This document shows positions 34,582 to 41,879 of a DNA stretch of 64,000 nt, in pieces; positions within the stretch are counted from its first letter, which is position 1; each line of letters opens with the position of its first letter. The stretch is taken from contig JARGFI010000001.1 in NCBI GenBank assembly GCA_029210745.1, positions 1 to 64,000 of the forward strand. The letters are read 5' to 3'. This DNA is from Desulfuromonadales bacterium. Lineage in GTDB: Bacteria; Desulfobacterota; Desulfuromonadia; Desulfuromonadales; JAHYIW01. The position numbers and the translations under genes are program-made. The notes beneath the pieces are model-generated. The model was not told where the DNA came from, ran no database searches, and was given only the letters and a program-made list of their open reading frames with translations.

Positions 34582-35646
34582 ATGAACTGGCGCGATCGAC
34601 ATTTATGGCTGGTCATTCTGGCCGGTGGTGTTTTCGGTGTACTCGGCGTCATGCTGTCCGTATGGGGCAACCCGGCCAATTCCGGAATCTGTGTTTCCTG
34701 TTTTCTTGAAAACAGTGTCGGTGCGCTCGGTTTTCATGATAATGACCGGATGCAGTATCTGCGGCCGGAGCTGCCGGGATTTGTGCTCGGTGCAACCGTG
34801 AGTGCGTTAATCGGTCGGGAGTTCGTCGCGCGTGGCGGTGGGGCACCGTTACCACGCATCGTAGCCGGAATTCTGCTGATGATCGGCTGCGCGATCTTTA
34901 TCGGTTGTCCGATAAAACTTTTTTTGCGACTCTCCGCCGGTGATTTAACCGCGCTGGCCGGGGTTGCCGGTCTAATATGCGGTGTCTGGATCGGTTTGCA
35001 GGGGCTTGGTCATGGCGTTTCTTTCGGTCAGCCACTGAAAGAGCGGGGAACCGGCTGGATCACACCACTGTTTTTTTTGGCACTTTTGGCCGCATTTTTT
35101 GTGCGTCCCGGATTTTTGCTCTTTTCCGAGCGCGGCAGTGCGTCATTACATGCTCCCTGGTTTCTTTCCCTGGGGGCAGGTCTGGTTCTCGGCGGGCTTG
35201 CCCAACGAACCCGCTTCTGTATTACCGGGGGGATTCGGGACGGGCTGATTTTGGGGCGGCGGGCACCGTTGTTGTGGGGCGGAATAGCCTTTATCATCAG
35301 CGCATTTTTGTTCAGTATCCTTGTCGGTCGCTTCAACGTTGGCTGGCTCGGTCAACCGGGCGCGCACCTCGAAACGGTCTGGAATTTTACCGGGATGCTG
35401 CTGGTGGGAATTGTCTCGGCGCTGATCGGTGGTTGTCCGCTGCGTCAGCTGATCAAATCGGGGGAAGGGGACACTGATGCGGGGCTGGTGGTTATTGGTA
35501 TGCTGATCGGTGCGGCATTGGTGCAAGCCTGGGGAATTACGGCAACAGCCGCAGGGGTTCCGAGTGACGGAAAAATTGCAGTACTTACCGGTCTGGCACT
35601 GACGGTTTTATCGATGCTGCTGTTTCGTGAACGTGAGACAGAATAG
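34582..35646 (+). CDS. yedE: YedE family putative selenium transporter
   Basis: About 354 residues with ten or so membrane helices. The signature of the YeeE/YedE group with selenium association is visible: WGNPANSGICVSCFLENSVGALGFHDNDRMQYLRPELPGFVLGATVSALIGREF, GCAIFIGCPIKLFLRLSAGDLTALAGVAG, RTRFCITGGIRDGL and IGGCPLRQLIKSGEGDTDAG. The paired Gly-Cys-Pro (IGCP, GGCP) and C-V-S-C motifs fit transport of a sulfur or selenium compound. Comparative genomics (TIGR04112-type YedE) links this subfamily to selenium use. In this operon it stands just before the PqqD-radical SAM cassette and near a cysteine desulfurase-like aminotransferase, which is why I suspect chalcogen supply. Confidence 0.82.
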   Translation: MNWRDRHLWLVILAGGVFGVLGVMLSVWGNPANSGICVSCFLENSVGALGFHDNDRMQYLRPELPGFVLGATVSALIGREFVARGGGAPLPRIVAGILLMIGCAIFIGCPIKLFLRLSAGDLTALAGVAGLICGVWIGLQGLGHGVSFGQPLKERGTGWITPLFFLALLAAFFVRPGFLLFSERGSASLHAPWFLSLGAGLVLGGLAQRTRFCITGGIRDGLILGRRAPLLWGGIAFIISAFLFSILVGRFNVGWLGQPGAHLETVWNFTGMLLVGIVSALIGGCPLRQLIKSGEGDTDAGLVVIGMLIGAALVQAWGITATAAGVPSDGKIAVLTGLALTVLSMLLFRERETE

Positions 35647-35653
35647 GAACGAC

Positions 35654-35980
35654 ATGGATTATTTTACGCAACGACCACTGAGAAACAGCGATATCGTCTG
35701 GCGCCGGGAACAACGCAAGGAGGAACGGGTGTTGCGGGCCCTGGAGGAAGGTGAGGCGGTGGATGAGCAAGGCACCGTTCTGCTCGTGGTGTCCGGGACC
35801 ATGCATCAGTTGAATCTTGTCGGCGGGATGATCTGGTGTTTATGTGACGGGACCCGCACGGTTGACGAGATCACCGCACAACTTGCCGACGAATTTTCCG
35901 TTTCCCGTGACGAACTGGAGAGTGATGTCCGTGAATTTTTTGATGAATTACAGCAACGAGGATGGCTGAGTTATGTTTGA
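35654..35980 (+). CDS. GeoRSP-type PqqD family peptide chaperone
   Basis: About 108 residues from ATG 35654; the track start ten codons upstream is not supported. The PqqD fold (RiPP recognition element) is plain: a beta-rich start (GTVLLVVSGTMHQLNLVGGMIWCLCDGTRTVDEITAQLADEFSVSRDELESDVREFFDELQQRGWL). PqqD proteins hold the precursor peptide for a radical SAM enzyme. The stop overlaps the radical SAM gene by eight bases, typical of coupled partners. The first 40 residues are charged (WRREQRKEERVLRALEEGEAV) and not part of the usual domain. With the next three genes it matches the named GeoRSP families (PqqD, radical SAM/SPASM, SPASM-only). Confidence 0.85.
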   Translation: MDYFTQRPLRNSDIVWRREQRKEERVLRALEEGEAVDEQGTVLLVVSGTMHQLNLVGGMIWCLCDGTRTVDEITAQLADEFSVSRDELESDVREFFDELQQRGWLSYV

Positions 35981-36977
35981 CAACTTTACCGATCTGTTTT
36001 CCGCGCCACTGACAATCAACTGGACGTTATCGTTTCGCTGTAATTTCAGTTGCAGCCATTGCTATAGCCGTGATGAACAGGTTGCAGAACTGGAAACCGC
36101 TGATGTTAAAAAGATCATTGATATTCTCGTTGCTAAAAAGATTCCGTTTATCAACTTTGGTGGCGGGGAACCACTGATTCGCGAGGATCTGTTTGTGATT
36201 GCCGCCTATGCGACAGCCCAAGGGCTCAATGTTTCGATGAATTCAAACGGATCTTTGCTCGACGAATCAGCCGCGACACGGCTGCTCAAGAGCGGATTCA
36301 AAAGTGTGGGGATCAGTATCGACAGTGCTGATCCCGCCTTGCATGATGATTTCAGGAATATGCCCGGCTCATTCGAAAAAGCCGTTGCTGCCTTGAGGGT
36401 ATTGCAGAACGTCGGGTTGAAACGGACCATGAGTTCGGTTATCTCACGAATCAATTTTCAACACTTCCACGAACTGCTCGATCTGGCACGTCGCTACGAG
36501 GTGGCGCAGGTTTACCTGCATAACTTCAAGTGCAGCGGTCGTGGCTTTAAAAATCGGGAGGACCTTGATCTGACCCCCGCTGAGTGGAAAACATTCTATG
36601 TCGAGGCGTTGCGTGTCAAGCAACAAACGCATGATCTGGCGATTTCTTTCGACGATCCGGTCATCTCTTCCCTGCCGGGGTATGACACCGATCCACTGGT
36701 CAACGGAAGCAGCTGCGGAAAACTCTCATTGAATTTACGACCGAATGGTGATTTGACCCCCTGCGGATTTATTCCGCTCACTGTCGGCAATATTTTGCAC
36801 GACGATTTTGATGAAATATGGTACAATTCCCCTGTACTTAACCAGATGAGAAATAAACGCGCCGGAGGTAAATGTCTCGATTGTGGCTCTTATGAAGCCT
36901 GTCAGGGGGGGTGTACGGCGCGATCTTATGCGGTAACCGGGGATTTCAATCAACCCGATCCCCATTGCTGGAAATAA
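35973..36977 (+). CDS. GeoRSP-type radical SAM/SPASM maturase
   Basis: About 334 residues. The radical SAM [4Fe-4S] site is CNFSCSHC (C23, C27, C30), followed by NFGGGEPL, the SAM-binding motif. The TIM-barrel continues (SMNSNGSLLDESAATRLL, VGISIDSADPALHDDFR). The C-terminal SPASM domain begins near residue 250: SCGKLSLNLRPNGDLTPCGFIPLTVGNILHDDF, then CLDCGSYEACQGGCTARSYAVTG and a final CW near the end, enough Cys for two auxiliary clusters. Such enzymes modify ribosomal peptides, often by linking Cys sulfur to carbon. It overlaps pqqD and is followed at 39 bases by an 18-codon peptide gene, its best candidate substrate. Confidence 0.9.
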   Translation: MFDNFTDLFSAPLTINWTLSFRCNFSCSHCYSRDEQVAELETADVKKIIDILVAKKIPFINFGGGEPLIREDLFVIAAYATAQGLNVSMNSNGSLLDESAATRLLKSGFKSVGISIDSADPALHDDFRNMPGSFEKAVAALRVLQNVGLKRTMSSVISRINFQHFHELLDLARRYEVAQVYLHNFKCSGRGFKNREDLDLTPAEWKTFYVEALRVKQQTHDLAISFDDPVISSLPGYDTDPLVNGSSCGKLSLNLRPNGDLTPCGFIPLTVGNILHDDFDEIWYNSPVLNQMRNKRAGGKCLDCGSYEACQGGCTARSYAVTGDFNQPDPHCWK

Positions 36978-37015
36978 TACATGACCTGTCAATCAACAAC
37001 CAAGGAGGTTAAAAC

Positions 37016-37072
37016 ATGAAAAAGTATCTGAAACCCCGTATTGTCGGTTCCTCGAATGTTCATCCCTGCTGA
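37016..37072 (+). CDS. Candidate 18-residue RiPP precursor of the GeoRSP cassette
   Basis: Too short for the ORF track. ATG 37016 follows AAGGAGG with seven bases of spacing, about the best ribosome binding site in the window. The product is MKKYLKPRIVGSSNVHPC, then TGA. It is basic at the N-terminus (K2, K3, K6, R8), has a Gly-Ser-Ser-Asn core and ends in His-Pro-Cys. It lies between the radical SAM/SPASM gene and the SPASM-only gene, on the same strand, with a strong intrinsic terminator nine bases after its stop. These facts fit a peptide made in excess and modified by its neighbours. I know of no described precursor of this sequence; the role is inference. A shorter frame (36981, 12 codons) lacks a ribosome binding site. 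Confidence 0.75.
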   Translation: MKKYLKPRIVGSSNVHPC

Positions 37073-37081
37073 ACCGATCAG

Positions 37082-37110
37082 GGGGGCAGTCTTCTGCCCC
37101 CTTTTTCTTT
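37082..37110 (+). terminator. Intrinsic terminator after the 18-residue peptide gene
   Basis: GGGGGCAG, a TCTT loop and CTGCCCCC form a perfect 8-bp stem followed by TTTTTCTTT. It is the clearest rho-independent terminator in the operon and would leave the peptide at the 3' end of a main transcript, with readthrough feeding the genes behind. Confidence 0.85.
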
Positions 37111-37119
37111 AGACTCTTT

Positions 37120-38061
37120 ATGCCTCTCGATCTTCTTGACACCCCGATCCGCGCTACCTGGACACTGAGTTCAGACGCCAGCCCCCCCGCTGACGAAGTT
37201 GTCTCTACCATCACGCAGCAACTGATCGCCGCCGGTGTCTTTTATTTACTGCTTCAGCCCCCCTCCCTCAAACATCCTGCCTGTCGAGCGGTTTTGCATG
37301 ACCTGGCCGCGGGCGGGTGCCAGACGGAAATTATCTGCTGTGGGAACGAAGATGAATTGCTGGTTCTTGAAGAGCGCCCATTGCAACATGTCGGACTGTG
37401 GCTTGATGTCACCCGGTTTCTTGCCGATGAAATTGACATTGACCCACTGAAATGTGTTGTACAACGCTTGCGACAATCGGGATTAAACCCGGGGTTATTA
37501 TGTCCTCCGGTACGTCAACATCTGCTGAAAATCCCGCAACTTATCAATCTTTGTGAGATGCTTGAGATAGCGCGATTTAAGTTGCCAAATATAGGTATCG
37601 ATGTTACTTATCAAAGCTCAGATCGCGTTCAGCTGCCACGCTCCGAAGACCTCGCCGCGTTAAAAAAAATGCTCAAAAATACCTGGCAGGCTCCTCCACA
37701 ACTGCGGCTGGAAATACATGATCTGTTTCTCTGGGAGTTACTGGTTCCTGATGCTGCTCAGGGACGCGAGGAGTACGGTGGCTGCCAGGCAGCGAACAGT
37801 CTGGTCCACATCACCTCGCAAGGCGATGTCTACCCCTGTATCTCCTGGCCGGAAAAGCTCGGCTCCTTGTTGACTGAAGATCTTGGCGATATCTGGGAGT
37901 CGGAACAAAGATTACGTATTCGCAGAGAAATCGCGCACGTTCCGTCAGGGTGTAATGGTTGTTTGATTGTCGATGACTGCCATGGTGGCTGCCGTGGTCT
38001 GTCGAGAATATTCAATAAAGAACTGAGACAGCGCGATTTGCTCTGTTCCGGGAAACGTTGA
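37120..38061 (+). CDS. GeoRSP-type SPASM domain protein lacking a radical SAM site
   Basis: About 313 residues. The overall plan follows radical SAM peptide maturases (TWTLSSDASPPADEV where CxxxCxxC would sit), yet no CxxxCxxC exists. The C-terminal SPASM part is kept: GGCQAANSLVHITSQGDVYPCISWPEKLGSLLTEDLGDIWES and CNGCLIVDDCHGGCRGLS, with Cys enough for auxiliary iron-sulfur clusters. The central barrel is shorter and Cys-poor. It is therefore likely a non-catalytic partner or electron relay of the true maturase, as the name SPASM domain protein of the GeoRSP set implies. The start ATG follows the peptide terminator directly and has no visible Shine-Dalgarno, so its output should be far lower than the peptide's. 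Confidence 0.82.
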   Translation: MPLDLLDTPIRATWTLSSDASPPADEVVSTITQQLIAAGVFYLLLQPPSLKHPACRAVLHDLAAGGCQTEIICCGNEDELLVLEERPLQHVGLWLDVTRFLADEIDIDPLKCVVQRLRQSGLNPGLLCPPVRQHLLKIPQLINLCEMLEIARFKLPNIGIDVTYQSSDRVQLPRSEDLAALKKMLKNTWQAPPQLRLEIHDLFLWELLVPDAAQGREEYGGCQAANSLVHITSQGDVYPCISWPEKLGSLLTEDLGDIWESEQRLRIRREIAHVPSGCNGCLIVDDCHGGCRGLSRIFNKELRQRDLLCSGKR

Positions 38062-38077
38062 TTTCAACACATAGCTT

Positions 38078-39223
38078 ATGTCAATTTATCTCGACAATTC
38101 AGCGACTTCGCACCCAAAACCTGAGACTGTTTACAGGGCGGTGGATCATGCTCTGAGAGAAATCGGAGCCAACCCCGGTCGAGGTGGGCATCGTCTCGCC
38201 CTGGCCGCGGCGCGACTTGTTTATAATGTTCGTGAATCTGTCGCCAGTTTTTTTGCCGTTGCCGACCCTTCACGGATCATCTTTACTGCGAATGCGACCG
38301 AGGCGATCAATCTCGCGCTCTTTGGTTTGCTCGTGCCCGGTGATCGGGTGGTTACGACCACCATGGAACACAACGCCATGGTGCGTCCGCTGGCGCAACT
38401 GGAGATGCGTGGCATTGAAGTCGTCAAGGTGCAGGCCGATCAGCAAGGGTATGTCGATCCAGACGCTATCTTTGCCGCCTGTGCAAAGCCGACCCGGTTG
38501 GTAGCGCTCAGTCACTGCTCCAACGTCAGTGGCACCGTTCAGTCGATCGAAAAGATCGGTCCCTGGTGCCGGGAAAACGGGGTGACTTTTCTGGTTGATG
38601 CAGCGCAAAGCGCGGGTTTGATCGCGATTGATGTCGAGCAGATGGCGATTGACTTGTTGGCGGTTCCTGGCCATAAATCTTTGCTGGGACCACCAGGAAC
38701 CGGTTTTCTCTATATTCACCCCGATCTGCAACTTCAACCGCTGTTGTTCGGTGGTACCGGCAGCAACTCGACCAGCAAATTTCCCGCAGACACGCTGCCG
38801 GAACGGTTTGAAGTCGGAACGATGAACGTTGCGGGGATCGCCGGACTGGGTGCGGCGATTGAATTTTTGCAGCAGGAAACGCTGCAAAAAATCTTTGCAC
38901 ATGAAGATGCATTGATGACATCACTGCGGGGCACGCTGTCGGCCATTGACCGAGTCTCCCTTTATGCACCGCTATCTGCCCGGCACGTCGGACCATTGTC
39001 TTTCAATATCGACGGTCTCGATCCGGCGGAAGTCGGTTTTTTACTTGAGAAAGATCATGAAATTTGTGTGCGGGTCGGGTTGCACTGCGCCCCTGAAGCA
39101 CATCGTTCGCTTGGTACCTTCCCCCAGGGTACGGTACGCGTCAGCCCAGGCTATTTCACGACCCGAAACGAGATCGATATTCTGATCGAGGCGATAAAGT
39201 CTCTCGCCGGAAACAAACAATAA
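38078..39223 (+). CDS. Cysteine desulfurase / selenocysteine lyase-type class V aminotransferase
   Basis: About 381 residues. Class V PLP features: IYLDNSATSHPKPETVYRAV at the start, IIFTANATEAINLALFGL, TTTMEHNAMVRPL, and FLVDAAQSAG with VPGHKSLLGPPGTGFLY, where the Lys binds PLP. The catalytic Cys is in RVGLHCAPEAHRSLGTFPQGTVRVSPGYFTT. This C-terminal block matches the desulfurase family TIGR01977, which is often found near selenium genes, rather than IscS or SufS. It releases sulfur or selenium from cysteine or selenocysteine onto an enzyme persulfide. It starts 16 bases after the SPASM protein, and together with YedE it gives the cassette a chalcogen theme. Confidence 0.87.
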   Translation: MSIYLDNSATSHPKPETVYRAVDHALREIGANPGRGGHRLALAAARLVYNVRESVASFFAVADPSRIIFTANATEAINLALFGLLVPGDRVVTTTMEHNAMVRPLAQLEMRGIEVVKVQADQQGYVDPDAIFAACAKPTRLVALSHCSNVSGTVQSIEKIGPWCRENGVTFLVDAAQSAGLIAIDVEQMAIDLLAVPGHKSLLGPPGTGFLYIHPDLQLQPLLFGGTGSNSTSKFPADTLPERFEVGTMNVAGIAGLGAAIEFLQQETLQKIFAHEDALMTSLRGTLSAIDRVSLYAPLSARHVGPLSFNIDGLDPAEVGFLLEKDHEICVRVGLHCAPEAHRSLGTFPQGTVRVSPGYFTTRNEIDILIEAIKSLAGNKQ

Positions 39224-39233
39224 TGGAGAAGTT

Positions 39234-39509
39234 ATGATGAGAAAACTTGTCTGGTTGTTTATTGTCATCACGCTGTTCGCCTGTTCATTAAAACCCTTGA
39301 GGGTGGTAACACGAGCAGACCTCAGTAAGCACCGCCTTTTTCAGCGTTATGTCATTGAAGAGTCCCCCGAACAAGTCCTGGATGCATTGAATACGTATGG
39401 CGAGGCGGTTCTGACGACCAGAATGAATATCCCGAACCGTAATCTCCCGGTGCATGTCAAGATACTGGCCACCAGTGACGGCCTTGAAGTTATGGAATAT
39501 GATCGTTGA
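39234..39509 (+). CDS. Small lipoprotein of unknown function
   Basis: About 91 residues, start ATG 39234 with GGAG upstream. The N-terminus MMRKLVWLFIVITLFACSL is a lipoprotein signal with a Cys at residue 17. The rest is a compact, charged domain: SKHRLFQRYVIEESPEQVLDALNTYGEAVLTTRMNIPNRNLPVHVKILATSDGLEVMEYDR. I do not recognise it. It closes the GeoRSP run; the PIN-PhoH gene follows eight bases later on the same strand, so it could belong to either group. Confidence 0.6.
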   Translation: MMRKLVWLFIVITLFACSLKPLRVVTRADLSKHRLFQRYVIEESPEQVLDALNTYGEAVLTTRMNIPNRNLPVHVKILATSDGLEVMEYDR

Positions 39510-39516
39510 GGACAAA

Positions 39517-40839
39517 ATGAAAAATAATAAAACCTACCTGTTGGACACCAATGTTTTGCTTCACGATCCGCGGGCAATCTTTCGCTTTGAAGACAACGAT
39601 CTGATTATCCCGATTACGGTGATTGAAGAGATTGACCGTTTCAAAAAAGACCTTAATGAGGTTGGTCGCAATGCGCGCCACTTTTCGCGCCTCCTTGATG
39701 GATTAAGGAGTTGCGGCCCTCTGGTTGAGGGGGTGACGCTGGAAAGCGGGGGGACACTGAAAGTTGTCCTTTACCGCGAGGATTTCATGACCTGCCTGCC
39801 TTATCAGATGCAGGATGATCATGGTGACAACCGTATTCTGGCTATCGCTGTCGCGCTGCGTGATCAAAGTAGCGGTCCGTTTATATTGGTGACCAAAGAC
39901 ACCAATTTGCGCATCAAGGCTGATGCTGTCGGTTTGCTCGCAGAAGACTATTCTTCCGACAAAGTCTCGATTGAAGAACTTTATTCGGGGGTCACCGAGC
40001 TGTTGACTGATCAGGCTGCGGTCGACCTTTTTTACTCACAAGGGTATATCGACACCGAAGAGTCTTTCCTGCCACACCAATGTATCACCCTGATCGACGC
40101 TGCGAATCCTTCCCATACCGCGATCGGTCGTTATCAGGAAAGTATGCGGCGGATCGTCGCGCTGATAAAAATGCCGAAAGACGGGGTGTGGGGGATTACC
40201 GCGCGCAACCGGGAACAACAATTTGCGCTCGATTTGCTGTTGAACGAGGATGTCCAGCTGGTGACGCTGGTCGGCAAGGCCGGGACGGGGAAAACGTTAC
40301 TCGCCATCGCCGCCGGTTTGCAGAAGGTTGCCGACGACCGGCGTTTCAATCGATTACTGGTTTCCAGGCCGATCTTTCCGTTGGGACGCGATCTCGGTTT
40401 CTTGCCCGGAGATGTCGAACAAAAACTGGCGCCGTGGATGCAGCCGATCTTTGATAACGTTGAATTACTCCTGGGATCAGTTGAAGAGGACGGGCGGCGC
40501 AAGCGGGGTTATCGTGAACTGGTCGATATGGGGATTCTTGAAATAGAACCGTTGACCTATATTCGCGGCCGGTCGATTCCAAATCAGTACATGATCGTTG
40601 ACGAAGCACAGAATCTGACCCCCCATGAGATCAAAACGATCGTTACCCGGGCAGGGGAGGGCACCAAGATCGTCTTAACGGGGGATCCCTATCAGATCGA
40701 TAACCCGTATGTCGATGCATCGAGTAACGGTCTTGCCTACGTCGTTGAAAAATTCAAGAATGAGTCAATTTCCGGGCATGTGACGCTGGAAAAAGGTGAG
40801 CGCTCAAAACTTGCCGAAACCGCCGCAAATATCCTTTAA
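39517..40839 (+). CDS. PIN-PhoH ATPase (YlaK/PhoH2 type)
   Basis: About 440 residues from ATG 39517 behind GAGGA. The N-terminal PIN nuclease domain shows YLLDTNVLLHDPRAI, VIEEIDRFK and DNRILAIAVAL with ILVTKDTNLRIKA, giving the acidic metal site. The C-terminal PhoH ATPase has VTLVGKAGTGKTLLAIAAGL (Walker A), YMIVDEAQNLTPHEIKTIVTRAGEGTKIVLTGD (Walker B and sensor) and a terminal HVTLEKGERSKLAETAANIL. PIN-PhoH proteins are RNA helicase/nucleases acting on mRNA. It is the first of a run with tsaD and rsmA, all RNA-related, so it fits a housekeeping RNA role rather than the GeoRSP set. Confidence 0.9.
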   Translation: MKNNKTYLLDTNVLLHDPRAIFRFEDNDLIIPITVIEEIDRFKKDLNEVGRNARHFSRLLDGLRSCGPLVEGVTLESGGTLKVVLYREDFMTCLPYQMQDDHGDNRILAIAVALRDQSSGPFILVTKDTNLRIKADAVGLLAEDYSSDKVSIEELYSGVTELLTDQAAVDLFYSQGYIDTEESFLPHQCITLIDAANPSHTAIGRYQESMRRIVALIKMPKDGVWGITARNREQQFALDLLLNEDVQLVTLVGKAGTGKTLLAIAAGLQKVADDRRFNRLLVSRPIFPLGRDLGFLPGDVEQKLAPWMQPIFDNVELLLGSVEEDGRRKRGYRELVDMGILEIEPLTYIRGRSIPNQYMIVDEAQNLTPHEIKTIVTRAGEGTKIVLTGDPYQIDNPYVDASSNGLAYVVEKFKNESISGHVTLEKGERSKLAETAANIL

Positions 40840-40850
40840 ATGAACTTATC

Positions 40851-41864
40851 ATGCTGACTCTTGCCCTGGAAAGCTCGTGCGATGAAACCGCTGCCGCGAT
40901 CGTGAAAGACGGTCGCGAAGTTATGGCGAACATCGTTGCCTCGCAAATTGACATCCACTCCCGTTTCGGCGGCGTTGTTCCGGAGTTGGCGGCACGTAAA
41001 CATGTCGAAGCGATCAATGTGGTTGTCGCCGAAGCTCTGGCGACGGCGAATACTCCTTTGAGTGAGATTGAGGGGATCGTGGTGACGCGCGGCCCAGGGT
41101 TGATCGGGGCTTTGCTGGTTGGACTTTCATTCGCCAAAGCGTTGGCCATTGGCCGTCAGCTTCCGTTGGTCGGTGTTCATCACATAGAGGGGCACATTCT
41201 GGCGCCGTTGCTCGAAAGACGGGTCGAATTCCCTTTTCTGGCGCTTGCTGTTTCCGGGGGGCACACCCACCTTTACCGCGTTGACGGCATCGGTCATTAC
41301 CAGATTCTTGGCCGTACTCTGGACGATGCAGCGGGAGAGGCTTTTGATAAAATCGCCAAGCTTCTCGGGCTGGGGTATCCTGGGGGCGTCCTGATCGATC
41401 AGCTGGCAGCGCAAGGCAACCCGGCAGCAATCGATTTTCCACGACCGATACTCCATCGGGATAATCTCGATTTCAGCTTCAGTGGCATGAAGACTGCGGT
41501 CAGGAATTATGTCGAGAAACAAGGCATGCCTGCCACCGATGACCAACTGGCCGATCTTGCTGCCAGTTTTCAGGCTGCGGTGGTTGAAGTACTCTGTCAC
41601 AAATCCCGGCGTGCCTTGCATAAAACCGGTCTGCAGCGCATGGTTGTTGCCGGCGGAGTCGCGTGTAACAGTGGTCTGCGCGACGGGATGCGACAGTTAG
41701 CCGCCGAGCTTCAGGTGGAGATTATTTTTCCCGCGCCGCAGTTTTGCGGTGACAATGCCGCCATGCTGGCTGTCGCCGGCGATTATTATCTGGAAAACGG
41801 TCAGCACAGCCCGCTGGAAATTAACGCGGTCGCCAACTGGCCGCTCGATCGTTTAAATCTCTGA
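40851..41864 (+). CDS. tsaD: tRNA N6-adenosine threonylcarbamoyltransferase TsaD
   Basis: About 337 residues. ASKHA-fold landmarks: LALESSCDETAAAIV at the start, SRFGGVVPELAARKHVE, the iron-binding HHIEGH (HxxxH), LAVSGGHTHLYRV, LDDAAGEAFDKIAKLLGLGYPGG and FSFSGMKTAVRNY, and the closing VVAGGVACNSGLRDGM with CGDNAAMLAVAGDYY. TsaD transfers the threonylcarbamoyl group onto A37 of ANN-decoding tRNAs, together with TsaB and TsaE encoded elsewhere. The start ATG is 12 bases after the PhoH gene. It belongs to a run of RNA and translation genes ending with rsmA and a peptidyl-prolyl isomerase. Confidence 0.96.
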   Translation: MLTLALESSCDETAAAIVKDGREVMANIVASQIDIHSRFGGVVPELAARKHVEAINVVVAEALATANTPLSEIEGIVVTRGPGLIGALLVGLSFAKALAIGRQLPLVGVHHIEGHILAPLLERRVEFPFLALAVSGGHTHLYRVDGIGHYQILGRTLDDAAGEAFDKIAKLLGLGYPGGVLIDQLAAQGNPAAIDFPRPILHRDNLDFSFSGMKTAVRNYVEKQGMPATDDQLADLAASFQAAVVEVLCHKSRRALHKTGLQRMVVAGGVACNSGLRDGMRQLAAELQVEIIFPAPQFCGDNAAMLAVAGDYYLENGQHSPLEINAVANWPLDRLNL

Positions 41865-41879
41865 TCGGAATCGTCTGTT

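Noticed and set aside
36981-37019. A 12-codon ORF (MTCQSTTKEVKT) just before the peptide.
   Set aside because: It has no ribosome binding site, and the AAGGAGG of the 18-codon frame lies inside it.
37070-37110. Reading the peptide stop TGA as selenocysteine with the hairpin as a SECIS element.
   Set aside because: The hairpin is a short perfect stem directly followed by a T-run, the form of a terminator, and has no bulged U or typical SECIS loop. Readthrough would give an unrelated tail in another frame of the next gene. It could still be tested, given the selenium context.
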